Source: Petrolisthes cinctipes (lineage: Eukaryota; Arthropoda; Malacostraca; Decapoda; Porcellanidae). From it: a DNA stretch of 64,000 bases. Below, piece after piece: positions 48,445 to 63,000 of this stretch (its first letter is position 1; each line of letters opens with the position of its first letter). The position numbers were made by a program, and so were the translations under genes. The notes under the pieces are model-generated. The model did not search any database and was not told the DNA's origin. It saw nothing but the letters and a program-made list of their open reading frames with translations. The DNA lies in contig JAWQEG010000004.1 of assembly GCA_033782935.1 (NCBI GenBank), positions 1,674,001-1,738,000 of the forward strand. Direction: 5' to 3'.

Positions 48445-51400
48445 TTTTAGCATGTTTTTAGCCTATATTTTGAAAATATTCTAGCACTGAGTAGGCATGT
48501 ACAGATTGCTTCTGGGACCCCAAAATATTGAATTTTCGGTTGTTTTGAGCCTGAATTTGAGATATAAACGGGTACAGAAGATACATGCACATATTGACTT
48601 TGGGCATCTAAAATATCGATTTTCAGCATGTTTTGGGCCTGTATTTTGAAAATACTCTAACACTGAGTAGGCATGTACATATTGCTTCTGGGACCCCAAA
48701 ATATTGAATTTTCGGGTGTTTTGAGCCTGAATTTGAGATATAAACGGGTACTGAAGATGCATGCACATATCGACTTTTGTGCACCTAAAAGAATCGATTT
48801 TCAGTATGTTTTGAGCATGTATTTTGAAAATACTCTAACACGGAGTAGGCATGTACAGATCGCTTCTGGGACCCCTAAATATCGAATTTTCGGGTGTTTT
48901 GGGACTGAATTTGAGATATCGACTTTTTGCCACCTAAAAGATCGATTTTTAGCATGTTTTTGAAATGTTTTTGAAATTTTGAAAATATTCTAGCAATGAG
49001 TAGGCATGTACAGATTGCTTCTGGGACCCCAAAATATTGAATTTTCGGGTGTTTTGAGCCTGAATTTGAGATATAAACGGGTACAGAAGATACATGCACA
49101 TATTGACTTTGGGCACCAAAAATATCGATTTTCAGCATGTTTTGGGCCTGAATTTTGAAAATACTTTAACACGGAGTAGGCATGTACAGATCGCTTCTGG
49201 GACCCCAAAATATCGAATTTTCGGGTGTTTAGGGCCAGAATTTGAGATATAAACGGGTACAGAAGATGCATGCACATATCGACTTTTGGGCACCTAAAAG
49301 ATCGATTTTCAGTATGTTTTTGGCCTGTATTTTGAAAATACTCTAACACGGAGTAGGCATGTACAGATACCTTCTGGGACCTCTAAATATCGAATTTTCG
49401 GGTGTTTTGGGACTGAATTTGAGATATCGATTTTTTGGCACCTAAAATGTCGATTTTTAGCATGTTTTTAGCCTATATTTTGAAAATATTTTAGCACTGT
49501 GTAGGCATGTACAGATTGCTTCTGGGACCCCAAAATATTGAATTTTCGGGTGTTTTGAGCCTGAATTTGAGATATAAACGGGTACAGAAGATACATGCAC
49601 ATATTGACTTTGGGCATCTAAAATATCGATTTTCAGCATGTTTTTTGCCTGTATTTTAAAAATACTCTAACACTGAGTAGGCATGTACAGATTGCTTCTG
49701 GGACCCCAAAATATTGAATTTTCGGGTGTTTTGAGCCTGAATTTGAGATATAAACGGGTACTGAAGATGCATGCACATATCGACTTTTGTGCACCTAAAA
49801 GATCGATTTTCAGTATGTTTTGAGCATGTATTTTGAAAATACTCTAACACGGAGTAGGCATGTACAGATCGCTTCTGGGACCCCTAAATATCGAATTTTC
49901 GGGTGTTTTGGGACTGAATTTGAGATATCGACTTTTTGACACCTAAAAGATCGATTTTTAGCATGTTTTTAGCCTATATTTTGAAAATATTCTAGCACTG
50001 AGTAGGCATGTACAGATTGCTTCTGGGACCCCAAAATATTGAATTTTCGGGTGTTTTGAGCCTGAATTTGAGATATAAACGGGTACAGAAGATACATGCA
50101 CATATTGACTTTGGGCACCAAAAATATCGATTTTCAGCATGTTTTGGTCCTGAATTTTGAAAAATACTATAACACGGAGTAGGCATGTACAGATCACTTC
50201 TGGGACCCCAAAATATCGAATTTTCGGGTTTTTTGAGCCTGAATTTGAGATATAAACGGGTACAGAAGATGCATGCACATATCGACTTTTGTGCACCTAA
50301 AAGATCGATTTTCAGTATGTTTTGAGCATGTATTTTGAAAATACTCTAACACGGAGTAGGCATGTACAGATCGCTTCTGGGACCCCTAAATATCGAATTT
50401 TCGGGTGTTTTGGGACTGAATTTGAGATATCGACTTTTTGGCACCTAAAAGATCGATTTTTAGCATGTTTTTAGCCTATATTTTGAAAATATTCTAGCAC
50501 TGTACAGATTGCTTCTGGGACCCCAAAATATTGAATTTTCGGGTGTTTTGAGCCTGAATTTGAGATATAAACGGGTACAGAAGATACATGCACATATTGA
50601 CTTTGGGCACCAAAAATATCGATTTTCAGCATGTTTTGGGCCTGAATCTTGAAAATACTCTAACACGGAGTAGGCATGTACAGATCGCTTCTGGGACCCC
50701 AAAATATCGAATTTTCAGGTGTTTAGGGCCAGAATTTGAGATATAAACGGGTACAGAAGATGCATGCACATATCGACTTTTGGGCACCTAAAAGATCGAT
50801 TTTCAGTATGTTTTGGCCTGTATTTAGAAAATACTCTAACACGGAGTAGGCATGTACAGATACCTTCTGGGACCTCTAAATATCGAATTATCGGGTGTTT
50901 TGGGACTGAATTTGAGATATCGATTTTTTGGCACCTAAAATGTCGATTTTTAGCATGTTTTTAGCCTATATTTTGAAAATATTCTAGCACTGTGTAGGCA
51001 TGTACAGATTGCTTCTGGGACCCCAAAATATTGAATTTTCGGGTGTTTTGAGCCTGAATTTGAGATATAAACGGGTACAGAAGATACATGCACATATTGA
51101 CTTTGGGCATCTAAAATATCGATTTTCAGCATGTTTTGGGCCTGTATTTTGAAAATACTCTAACACTGTACAGATTGCTTCTGGGACCCCAAAATATTGA
51201 ATTTTCGGGTGTTTTGAGCCTGAATTTGAGATATAAACAGGTACTGAAGATGCATGCACATATCGACTTTTGTGCACCTAAAAGATCGATTTTCAGTATG
51301 TTTTGAGCATGTATTTTGAAAATACTCTAACACGGAGTAGGCATGTACAGATCGCTTCTGGGGACCCTAAATATCGAATTTTCGGGTGTTTTGGGACTGA

Positions 51401-51950
51401 ATTTGAGATATCGACTTTTTGGCACCTAAAAGATCGATTTTTAGCATGTTTAGCCTATATTTTGAAAATATTCTAGCACTGAGTAGGCATTTACAGATTG
51501 CTTCTGGGACCCCAAAATATTGAATTTTCGGGTGTTTTGAGCCTGAATTTGAGATATAAACGGGTACTGAAGATGCATGCACATATCGACTTTTGTGCAC
51601 CTAAAAGATCGATTTTCAGTATGTTTTGAGCATTTATTTTGAAAATACTCTAACACGGAGTAGGCATGTACAGATCGCTTCTGGGACCCCTAAATATCGA
51701 ATTTTCGGGTGTTTTGGGACTGAATTTGAGATATCGACTTTTTGGCACCTAAAAGATCGATTTTTAGCATGTTTTTAGCCTATATTTTGAAAATATTCTA
51801 GCCCTGTACAGATTGCTTCTGGGACCCCAAAATATTGAATTTTCGGGTGTTTTGAGCCTGAATTTGAGATATAAACGGGTACAGAAGATACATGCACATA
51901 TTGACTTTGGGCACCAAAAATATCGATTTTCAGCATGTTTTGGGCCTGAA
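48445..51950. repeat. Segmental satellite duplication, copy 1 (partner near 59.19-62.69 kb)
   Basis: About 3.5 kb is repeated about 10741 bp downstream. Shared rare variants are CGGTTGTTTTGAG (48538 and 59280), a doubled GTTTTTGAAAT (48956-48977 and 59697-59718), TTTTGACACC or TTTTGCCACC forms, GAAAAATACTATAAC (50159 and 60900), CTGAATCTTG (50642 and 61383), TATTTAGAAAATAC (50821 and 61562), CGAATTATCGGG and GGGGACCCTAAAT (51360 and 62101). Differences are few, indicating a recent copy. Confidence 0.9.
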
Positions 51951-54100
51951 TTTTGAAAATACTCTAACACGGAGTAGGCATGTACAGATTGCTTCTGGGA
52001 CCCCAAAATATCGAATTTTCGGGTGTTTAGGGCCAGAATTTGAGATATAAACGGGTACAGAAGATGCATGCACATATCGACTTTTGGGCACCTAAAATAT
52101 CGATTTTCAGTATGTTTTTGGCCTGTATTTTGAAAATACTCTAACAAAGAGTAGGCATGTACAGATACCTTCTGGGACCTCTAAATATCGAATTTTCGGG
52201 TGTTTTGGGACTGAATTTGATATATCGATTTTTTGGCACCTAAAATGTCGATTTTTAGCATGTTTTTAGCCTATATTTTGAAAATATTCTAGCACTGTGT
52301 AGGCATGTACAGATTGCTTCTGGGACCCCAAAATATTGAATTTTCGGGTGTTTTGAGCCTGAATTTGAGATATAAACGGGTACAGAAGATACATGCACAT
52401 ATTGACTTTGGGCATCTAAAATATCGATTTTCAGTATGTTTTGGGCCTGTATTTTGAAAATACTCTAACACTGATTAGATTGCTTCTGGGACCCCAAAAT
52501 ATTGAATTTTCGGGTGATTTGAGCCTGAATTTCAGATATAAACGGGTACTGAAGATGGATGCACATATCGACTTTTGTGCACCTAAAAGATCGATTTTCA
52601 GTATGTTTTGAGCATATATTTTGAAAATACTCTAACACGGAGTAGGCATGTACAGATCGCTTCTGGGACCCCTACATATCGAATTTTCAGGTGTTTTGGG
52701 ACTGAATTTGAGATATCGACCTTTTGGCACCTAAAAGATCGATTTTTAGCATGTTTTTAGCCTATATTTTGAAAATATTCTAGCACTGAGTAGGCATGTA
52801 CAGATTGCTTCTGGGACCCCAAAATATTGAATTTTCGGGTGTTTTGAGCCTGAATTTGAGATATAAACGGGTACAGAAGATACATGCACATATTGACTTT
52901 GGGCACCAAAAATATCGATTTTCAGCATGTTTTGGGCCTGAATTTTGAAAATACTCTAACACGGAGTAGGGATGTATAGATCGCTTCTGGGACCCCAAAA
53001 TATCGAATTTTCGGGTGTTTAGGGCCAGAATTTGAGATATAAACGGGTACAGAAGATGCATGCACATATCGACTTTTGGGCACCTAAAAGATCGATTTTC
53101 AGTATGTTTTTGGCCTGTATTTTGAAAATACTCTAACACGGAGTAGGCATGTATAGATACCTTCTGGGACCTCTAAATATCGAATTGTCGGGTGTTTTGG
53201 GACTGAATTTGATATATCGATTTTTTGGCACCTAAAATGTCGATTTTTAGCATGTTTTTAGCCTATATTTTGAAAATATTCTAGCACTGTGTAGGCATGT
53301 ACAGATTGCTTCTGGGACCCCAAAATATTGAATTTTCGGGTGTTTTGAGCCTGAATTTGAGATATAAACAGGTACTGAAGATGCATGCACATATCGACTT
53401 TTGTGCACCTAAAAGATCGATTTTCAGTATGTTTTGAGCATGTATTTTGAAAATACTCTAACACGGAGTAGGCATGTACAGATCGCTTCTGGGGACCCTA
53501 AATATCGAATTTTCGGGTGTTTTGGGACTGAATTTGAGATATCGACTTTTTGGCACCTAAAAGATCGATTTTTAGCATGTTTAGCCTATATTTTGAAAAT
53601 ATTCTAGCACTGAGTAGGCATTTACAGATTGCTTCTGGGACCCCAAAATATTGAATTTTCGGGTGTTTTGAGCCTGAATTTGAGATATAAACGGGTACTG
53701 AAGATGCATGCACATATCGACTTTTGTGCACCTAAAAGATCGATTTTCAGTATGTTTTGAGCATTTATTTTGAAAATACTCTAACACGGAGTAGGCATGT
53801 ACAGATCGCTTCTGGGACCCCTAAATATCGAATTTTCGGGTGTTTTGGGACTGAATTTGAGATATCGACTTTTTGGCACCTAAAAGATCGATTTTTAGCA
53901 TGTTTTTAGCCTATATTTTGAAAATATTCTAGCCCTGTACAGATTGCTTCTGGGACCCAAAAATATTGAATTTTCGGGTGTTTTGAGCCTGAATTTGAGA
54001 TATAAACGGGTACAGAAGATACATGCACATATTGACTTTGGGCACCAAAAATATCGATTTTCAGCATGTTTTGGGCCTGAATTTTGAAAATACTCTAACA
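51360..54100. repeat. Satellite duplication with a 2131-bp offset
   Basis: The marker set GGGGACCCTAAAT, GGCATTTACAG, GAGCATTTATTTTG and TAGCCCTGTACAG occurs in the same order at 51360-51810 and 53491-53941. A third set lies at 62101-62551 in the distant copy. The sets are separated by ordinary monomers. Confidence 0.88.
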
Positions 54101-54208
54101 CGGAGTAGGCATGTACAGATCGCTTCTGGGACCTCTAAATATCGTATTTTCGGGTGTTTTGGGACTGAATTTGATATATCGATTTTTTGGCACCAAAAAT
54201 GTCGATTT

Positions 54209-56500
54209 TTAGCATGTTTTTAGCCTATATTTTGAAAATATTCTAGCACTGTGTAGGCATGTACAGATTGCTTTTGGGACCCCAAAATATTGAATTTTCG
54301 GGTGTTTTGAGCCTGAATTTGAGATATAAACGGGTACAGAAGATACATGCACATATTGACTTTTGGCATCTAAAATATCGATTTTCAGCATGTTTTGGGC
54401 CTGTATTTTGAAAATACTCTAACACTGAGTAGGCATGTACAGATTGCTTCTGGGACCCCAAAATATTGAATTTTCGGGTGTTTTGAGCCTGAATTTGAGA
54501 TATAAACGGGTACAGAAGATACATGCACATATTGACATTGGGCACCAAAAATATCGATTTTCAGCATGTTTTAGGCCTGAATTTTGAAAATACTCTAACA
54601 CGGAGTAGGCGTGTACAGATCGCTTCTGGGACCTCAAAATATCGAATTTTCGGGTTTTTAGGGCCAGAATTTGAGATATAAACGGGTACAGAATATGCAT
54701 GCACATATCGACTTTTGGGCACCTAAAAGATCGATTTTCAGTATGTTTTTGGCCTGTATTTTGAAAATACTCTAACACGGAGTAGGCATGTACAGATAAC
54801 TTCTGGGACCTCTAAATATCGAATTTTCGGGTGTTTTGGGACTGAATTTGATATATCGATTTTTTGGCACCTAAAATGTCGATTTTTAGCATGTTTTTAG
54901 CCTATATTTTGAAAATATTCTAGCACTGTGTAGGCATGTACAGATTGCTTTTGGGACCCCAAAATATTGAATTTTCGGGTGTTTTGATCCTGAATTTGAG
55001 ATATAAACGGGTACTGAAGATGCATGCACATATCGACTATTGTGCATCTAAAAGATCGATTTTCAGTATGTTTTGAGCATGTATTTTGAAAATACTCTAA
55101 CACGGAGTAGGCATGTACAGATCGCTTCTGGGACCCCTAAATATCGAATTTTCGGGTGTTTTGGGACTGAATTTGAGATATCGACTTTTTGGCACCTAAA
55201 AGATCGATTTTTAGCATGTTTTTAGCCTATATTTTGAAACTATTCTAGCACTGTACAGATTGCTTCTGGGACCCCAAAATATTGAATTTTCGGGTGTTTT
55301 GAGCCTGAATTTGAGATATAAACGGGTACAGAAGATACATGCACATATTGACTTTGGGCACCAAAAATATCGATTTTCATCATGTTTTGGGCCTGAATTT
55401 TGAAAATACTCTAACACTGAGCAGGTATGTACAGATTGCTTCTGGGACCCCAAAATATTGAATTTTCGGGTGTTTTGAGCCTGAATTTGAGATATAAACG
55501 GGTACTGAAGATACATGCACATATCGACTTTTGTGCACCTAAAAGATCGATTTTCAGTATGTTTTGAGCATGTATTTTGAAAATACTCTAACACGGAGTA
55601 GGCATGTACCGATCGCTTCTGGGACCTCTAAATATCGTATTTTCGGGTGTTTTGGGACTGAATTTGATATATCGATTTTTTGGCACCAAAAATGTCGATT
55701 TTTAGCATGTTTTTAGCCTATATTTTGAAAATATTTTAGCACTGTGTAGGCATGTACAGATTGCTTTTGGGACCCCAAAATATTGAATTTTCGGGTGTTT
55801 TGAGCCTGAATTTGAGATATAAACGGGTACAGAAGATACATGCACATATTGACTTTGGGCATCTAAAATATCGATTTTCAGCATGTTTTGGGCCTGTATT
55901 TTGAAAATACTCTAACACTGAGTAGGCATGTACAGATTGCTTCTGGGACCCCAAAATATTGAATTTTCGGGTGTTTTGAGCCTGAATTTGAGATATAAAC
56001 GGGTACTGAAGATACATGCACATATTGACATTGGGCACCAAAAATATCGATTTTCAGCATGTTTTAGGCCTGAATTTTGAAAATACTCTAACACGGAGTA
56101 GGCGTGTACAGATCGCTTCTGGGACCCCAAAATATCGAATTTTCAGGTGTTTAGGGCCAGAATTTGAGATATAAACGGGTACAGAAGATACATGCACATA
56201 TTGACTTTGGGCATCTAAAATATCGATTTTCAGCATGTTTTGGGCCTGTATTTTGAAAATACTCTAACACTGAGTAGGCATGTACAGATTGCTTCTGGGA
56301 CCCCAAAATATTGAAATTTCGGGTGTTTTGAGCCTGAATTTGAGATATAAACGGGTACAGAAGATACATGCACATATTGACATTGGGCACCAAAAATATC
56401 GATTTTCAGCATGTTTTAGGCCTGAATTTTGAAAATACTCTAACACGGAGTAGGCGTGTACAGATCGCTTCTGGGACCCCAAAATATCGAATTTTCAGGT
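54209..56500. repeat. Satellite duplications with 1493- and 352-bp offsets
   Basis: 54.12-54.60 kb matches 55.62-56.10 kb (1493 bp), sharing ATATCGTATTTTCGG (54139 and 55632), GCACCAAAAATGTCG and TTGCTTTTGGGACC (54269 and 55762). A two-monomer block with GACATTGGGCACC and GTAGGCGTGTACAG is then repeated in tandem at 55.9-56.16 and 56.25-56.52 kb with a 352-bp offset, that is 2 x 176. Confidence 0.85.
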
Positions 56501-59099
56501 GTTTAGGGCCAGAATTTGAGATATAAACGGGTACAGAAGATGCATGCACATATCGACTTTTTTGCACCTAAAAGATCGATTTTCAGTATGTTTTTGACCT
56601 GTATTTTGAAAATACTCTAACACGGAGTAGGCATGTACAGATACCTTCTGGGACCTCTAAATATCGAATTTTCGGGTGTTTTGGGACTGAATTTGAGATA
56701 TCGATTTTTTGGCACCTAAAATGTTGATTTTTAGCATGTTTTTAGCCTATATTTTGAAATTATTCTAGCACTGTGTAGGCATGTACAGATTGCTTCTGGG
56801 ACCCCAAAATATTGAATTTTCGGGTGTTTTGAGCCTGAATTTGAGATATAAACGGGTACTGAAGATGCATGCACATATCGACTTTTGTGCATCTAAAAGA
56901 TCGATTTTCAGTATGTTTTGAGCATGTATTTTGAAAATACTCTAACACGGAGCAGGCATGTACAGATCGCTTCAGGGACCCCTAAATATCGAATTTGCGG
57001 GTGTTTTGGGACTGAATTTGAGATATCGACTTTTTGGCACCTAAAAGATCGATTTTTAGCATGTTTTTAGCCTATATTTTGAAACTATTCTAGCACTGAG
57101 TAGGCATGTACAGATTGATTCTGGGACCCCAAAATATTGAATTTTCGGGTGTTTTGAGCCTGAATTTGAGATATAAACGGGTACAGAAGATACATGCACA
57201 TATTGACTTTGGGCACCAAAAATATCGATTTTCAGCATGTTTTGGGCCTGAATTTTGAAAATACTCTAACACTGAGCAGGCATGTACAGATTGCTTCTGG
57301 GTCCCCAAAATATTGAATTTTCGGGTGTTTTGAGCCTGAATTTGAGATATAAACGGGTACTGAAGATACATGCACATATCGACTTTTGTAAACCTAAAAG
57401 ATCGATTTTCAGTATGTTTTGAGCATGTATTTTGAAAATACTCTAACACGGAGTAGGCATGTACAGATCGCTTCTGGGACCCCTAAATATCGAATTTTCG
57501 GGTGTTTTGGGACTGAATTTGAGATATCGACTTTTTGGCACCTAAAAGATCGATTTTTAGCATGTTTTTAGCCTATATTTTGAAAATATTCTAGCACTGA
57601 GTAGGCATGTACAGATTGCTTCTGGGACCCCAAAATATTGAATTTTCGGGTGTTTTGAGCCTGAATTTGAGATATAAACGGGTACAGAAGATACATGCAC
57701 ATATTGACTTTGGGCACCAAAAATATCGATTTTCAGCATGTTTTGGGCCTGAATTTTGAAAATACTCTAACACGGAGTAGGCGTGTACAGATCGCTTCTG
57801 GGACCCCAAAATATCGAATTTTCGGGTGTTTAGGGCCAGAATTTGAGATATAAACGGGTACAGAAGATGCATGCACATATCGACTTTTGTGCACCTAAAA
57901 GATCGATTTTCAGTATGTTTTTGGCCTGTATTTTGAAAATACTCTAACACGGAGTAGGCATGTACAAATACCTTCTGGGACCTCTAAATATCGAATTTTC
58001 GGGTGTTTTGGGACTGAATTTGAGATATCGATTTTTTGGCACATAAAATGTCGATTTTTAGCATGTTTTTAGCCTATATTTTGAAAATATTCTAGCACTG
58101 TGTAGGCATGTACAGATTGCTTCTGGGACCCCAAAATATTGAATTTTCGGGTGTTTTGAGCCTGAATTTGAGATATAAACGGGTACTGAAGATGCATGCA
58201 CATATCGACTTATGTGCACCTAAAAGATCGATTTTCAGTATGTTTTGAGCATGTATTTTGAAAATACTCTAACACGGAGTAGGCATGTACAGATCGCTTC
58301 TGGGACCCCTAAATATCGAATTTTCGGGTGTTTTGGGACTGAATTTGAGATATCGACTTTTTGGCACCTAAAAGATCGATTTTTAGCATGTTTTTAGCCT
58401 ATATTTTGAAAATATTCTAGCACTGTACAGATTGCTTCTGGGACCCCAAAATATTGAATTTTCGGGTGTTTTGAGCCTGAATTTGAGATATAAACGGGTA
58501 AAGGAGAGGCATGCACATATTGACTTTGAGCACCAAAAATATCGATTTTCAGCATGTTTTGGGCCTGAATTTTGAAAATACTCTAACACGGAGTAGGCAT
58601 GTACAGATCGCTTCTGGGACCCCAAAATACCGAATTTTCGGGTGTTTAGGGAGAGAATTTGAGATATAAACTTGTACAGAAGATGCATGCACATGACTTT
58701 TGGGCACCTAAAAGATCGATTTTCAGTATGTTTTTAACCTGTATTTTGAAAATACTCTAACAAGGAGTAGGCTTGTACAGATACCTTCTGGGACCTCTAA
58801 ATATCGAATTTTCGGGTGTTTTGGGACTGAATTTGATATATCGATTTTTTGGCACCTAACATGTCGATTTTTAGCATGTTTTTAGCCTATATTTTGAAAA
58901 TATTCTAGCACTGTGTAGGCATGTACAGATTGCTTCTGGGACCCCAAAATATTGAATTTTCGGGTGTTTTGAGCCTGAATTTGAGATATAAACGGGTACT
59001 GAAGATGCATGCACATATCGACTTTTGGGCACCTAAAAGATCGATTTTCAGTATGTTTTGAGCATGTATTTTGAAAATACTCTAACACGGAGTAGGCAT

Positions 59100-62000
59100 G
59101 TACAGATCGCTTCCCAGAATATCGAATTTTCGGGTGTTTTGGGACTGAATTTGAGATATCGACTTTTTGGCACCTAAAAGATCGATTTTTAGCATGTTTT
59201 TAGCCTATATTTTGAAAATATTCTAGCACTGAGTAGGCATGTACAGATTGCTTCTGGGACCCCAAAATATTGAATTTTCGGTTGTTTTGAGCCTGAATTT
59301 GAGATATAAACGGGTACAGAAGATACATGCACATATTGACTTTGGGCATCTAAAATATCGATTTTCAGCATGTTTTGGGCCTGTATTTTGAAAATACTCT
59401 AACACTGAGTAGGCATGTACAGATTGCTTCTGGGACCCCAAAATATTGAATTTTCGGGTGTTTTGAGCCTGAATTTGAGATATATACGGGTACTGAAGAT
59501 GCATGCACATATCGACTTTTGTGCACCTAAAAGATCGATTTTCAGTATGTTTTGAGCATGTATTTTGAAAATACTCTAACACGGAGTAGGCATGTACAGA
59601 TCGCTTCTGGGACCCCTAAATATCGAATTTTCGGGTGTTTTGGGACTGAATTTGAGATATCGACTTTTTGCCACCTAAAAGATCGATTTTTAGCATGTTT
59701 TTGAAATGTTTTTGAAATTTTGAAAATATTCTAGCAATGAGTAGGCATGTACAGATTGCTTCTGGGACCCCAAAATATTGAATTTTCGGGTGTTTTGAGC
59801 CTGAATTTGAGATATAAACGGGTACAGAAGATACATGCACATATTGACTTTGGGCACCAAAAATATCGATTTTCAGCATGTTTTGGGCCTGAATTTTGAA
59901 AATACTTTAACACGGAGTAGGCATGTACAGATCGCTTCTGGGACCCCAAAATATCGAATTTTCGGGTGTTTAGGGCCAGAATTTGAGATATAAACGGGTA
60001 CAGAAGATGCATGCACATATCGACTTTTGGGCACCTAAAAGATCGATTTTCAGTATGTTTTTGGCCTGTATTTTGAAAATACTCTAACACGGAGTAGGCA
60101 TGTATAGATACCTTCTGGGACCTCTAAATATCGAATTTTCGGGTGTTTTGGGACTGAATTTGAGATATCGATTTTTTGGCACCTAAAATGTCGATTTTTA
60201 GCATGTTTTTAGCCTATATTTTGAAAATATTTTAGCACTGTGTAGGCATGTACAGATTGCTTCTGGGACCCCAAAATATTGAATTTTCGGGTGTTTTGAG
60301 CCTGAATTTGAGATATAAACGGGTACAGAAGATACATGCACATATTGACTTTGGGCATCTAAAATATCGATTTTCAGCATGTTTTGGGCCTGTATTTTAA
60401 AAATACTCTAACACTGAGTAGGCATGTACAGATTGCTTCTGGGACCCCAAAATATTGAATTTTCGGGTGTTTTGAGCCTGAATTTGAGATATAAACGGGT
60501 ACTGAAGATGCATGCACATATCGACTTTTGTGCACCTAAAAGATAGATTTTCAGTATGTTTTGAGCATGTATTTTGAAAATACTCTAACACGGAGTAGGC
60601 ATGTACAGATCGCTTCTGGGACCCCTAAATATCGAATTTTCGGGTGTTTTGGGACTGAATTTGAGATATCGACTTTTTGGCACCTAAAAGATCGATTTTT
60701 AGCATGTTTTTAGCCTATATTTTGAAAATATTCTAGCACTGAGTAGGCATGTACAGATTGCTTCTGGGACCCCAAAATATTGAATTTTCGGGTGTTTTGA
60801 GCCTGAATTTGAGATATAAACGGGTACAGAAGATACATGCACATATTGACTTTGGGCACCAAAAATATCGATTTTCAGCATGTTTTGGTCCTGAATTTTG
60901 AAAAATACTATAACACGGAGTAGGCATGTACAGATCACTTCTGGGACCCCAAAATATCGAATTTTCGGGTTTTTTGAGCCTGAATTTGAGATATAAACGG
61001 GTACAGAAGATGCATGCACATATCGACTTTTGTGCACCTAAAAGATCGATTTTCAGTATGTTTTGAGCATGTATTTTGAAAATACTCTAACACGGAGTAG
61101 GCATGTACAGATCGCTTCTGGGACCCCTAAATATCGAATTTTCGGGTGTTTTGGGACTGAATTTGAGATATCGACTTTTTGGCACCTAAAAGATCGATTT
61201 TTAGCATGTTTTTAGCCTATATTTTGAAAATATTCTAGCACTGTACAGATTGCTTCTGGGACCCCAAAATATTGAATTTTCGGGTGTTTTGAGCCTGAAT
61301 TTGAGATATAAACGGGTACAGAAGATACATGCACATATTGACTTTGGGCACCAAAAATATAGATTTTCAGCATGTTTTATGCCTGAATCTTGAAAATACT
61401 CTAACACGGAGTAGGCATGTACAGATCGCTTCTGGGACCCCAAAATATCGAATTTTCAGGTGTTTAGGGCCAGAATTTGAGATATAAACGGTTACAGAAG
61501 ATGCATGCACATATCGACTTTTGGGCACCTAAAAGATCGATTTTCAGTATGTTTTGGCCTGTATTTAGAAAATACTCTAACACGGAGTAGGCATGTACAG
61601 ATACCTTCTGGGACCTCTAAATATCGAATTATCGGGTGTTTTGGGACTGAATTTGAGATATCGATTTTTTGGCACCTAAAATGTCGATTTTTAGCATGTT
61701 TTTAGCCTATATTTTGAAAATATTCTAGCACTGTGTAGGCATGTACAGATTGCTTCTGGGACCCCAAAATATTGAATTTTCGGGTGTTTTGAGCCTGAAT
61801 TTGAGATATAAACGGGTACAGAAGATACATGCACATATTGACTTTGGGCATCTAAAATATCGATTTTCAGCATGTTTTGGGCCTGTATTTTGAAAATACT
61901 CTAACACTGTACAGATTGCTTCTGGGACCCCAAAATATTGAATTTTCGGGTGTTTTGAGCCTGAATTTGAGATATAAACAGGTACTGAAGATGCATGCAC

Positions 62001-63000
62001 ATATCGACTTTTGTGCACCTAAAAGATCGATTTTCAGTATGTTTTGAGCATGTATTTTGAAAATACTCTAACACGGAGTAGGCATGTACAGATCGCTTCT
62101 GGGGACCCTAAATATCGAATTTTCGGGTGTTTTGGGACTGAATTTAAGATATCGACTTTTTGGCACCTAAAAGATCGATTTTTTAGCATGTTTAGCCTAT
62201 ATTTTGAAAATATTCTAGCACTGAGTAGGCATTTACAGATTGCTTCTGGGACCCCAAAATATTGAATTTTCGGGTGTTTTGAGCCTGAATTTGAGATATA
62301 AACGGGTACTGAAGATGCATGCACATATCGACTTTTGTGCACCTAAAAGATCGATTTTCAGTATGTTTTGAGCATTTATTTTGAAAATACTCTAACACGG
62401 AGTAGGCATGTACAGATCGCTTCTGGGACCCCTAAATATCGAATTTTCGGGTGTTTTGGGACTGAATTTGAGATATCGACTTTTTGGCACCTAAAAGATC
62501 GATTTTTAGCATGTTTTTAGCCTATATTTTGAAAATATTCTAGCCCTGTACAGATTGCTTCTGGGACCCAAAAATATTGAATTTTCGGGTGTTTTGAGCC
62601 TGAATTTGAGATATAAACGGGTACAGAAGATACATGCACATATTGACTTTGGGCACCAAAAATATCGATTTTCAGCATGTTTTGGGCCTGAATTTTGAAA
62701 ATACTCTAACACGGAGTAGGGATGTATAGATCGCTTCTGGGACCCCAAAATATCGAATTTTCGGGTGTTTAGGGCCAGAATTTGAGATATAAACGGGTAC
62801 AGAAGATGCATGCACATATCGACTTTTGGGCACCTAAAAGATCGATTTTCAGTATGTTTTTGGCCTGTATTTAGAAAATACTCTAACACGGAGTAGGCAT
62901 GTATAGATACCTTCTGGGACCTCTAAATATCGAATTGTCGGGTGTTTTGGGACTGAATTTGATATATCGATTTTTTGGCACCTAAAATGTCGATTTTTAG
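59100..63000. repeat. Mosaic satellite block (copy 2 of the 10.7-kb offset duplication)
   Basis: Different parts of this block match different donors in the window. About 58.9-59.2 kb follows 46.8-47.15 kb (GCTTCCCAGAATATCG, offset 12070). 59.2-62.5 kb follows 48.45-51.8 kb (offset 10741). 62.5-62.7 kb follows 53.9-54.1 kb (GGGACCCAAAAATATTG at 53952 and 62566). 62.7-63.0 kb follows 52.95-53.25 kb (GTAGGGATGTATAGATCG and CGAATTGTCGGGTG). Confidence 0.85.
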
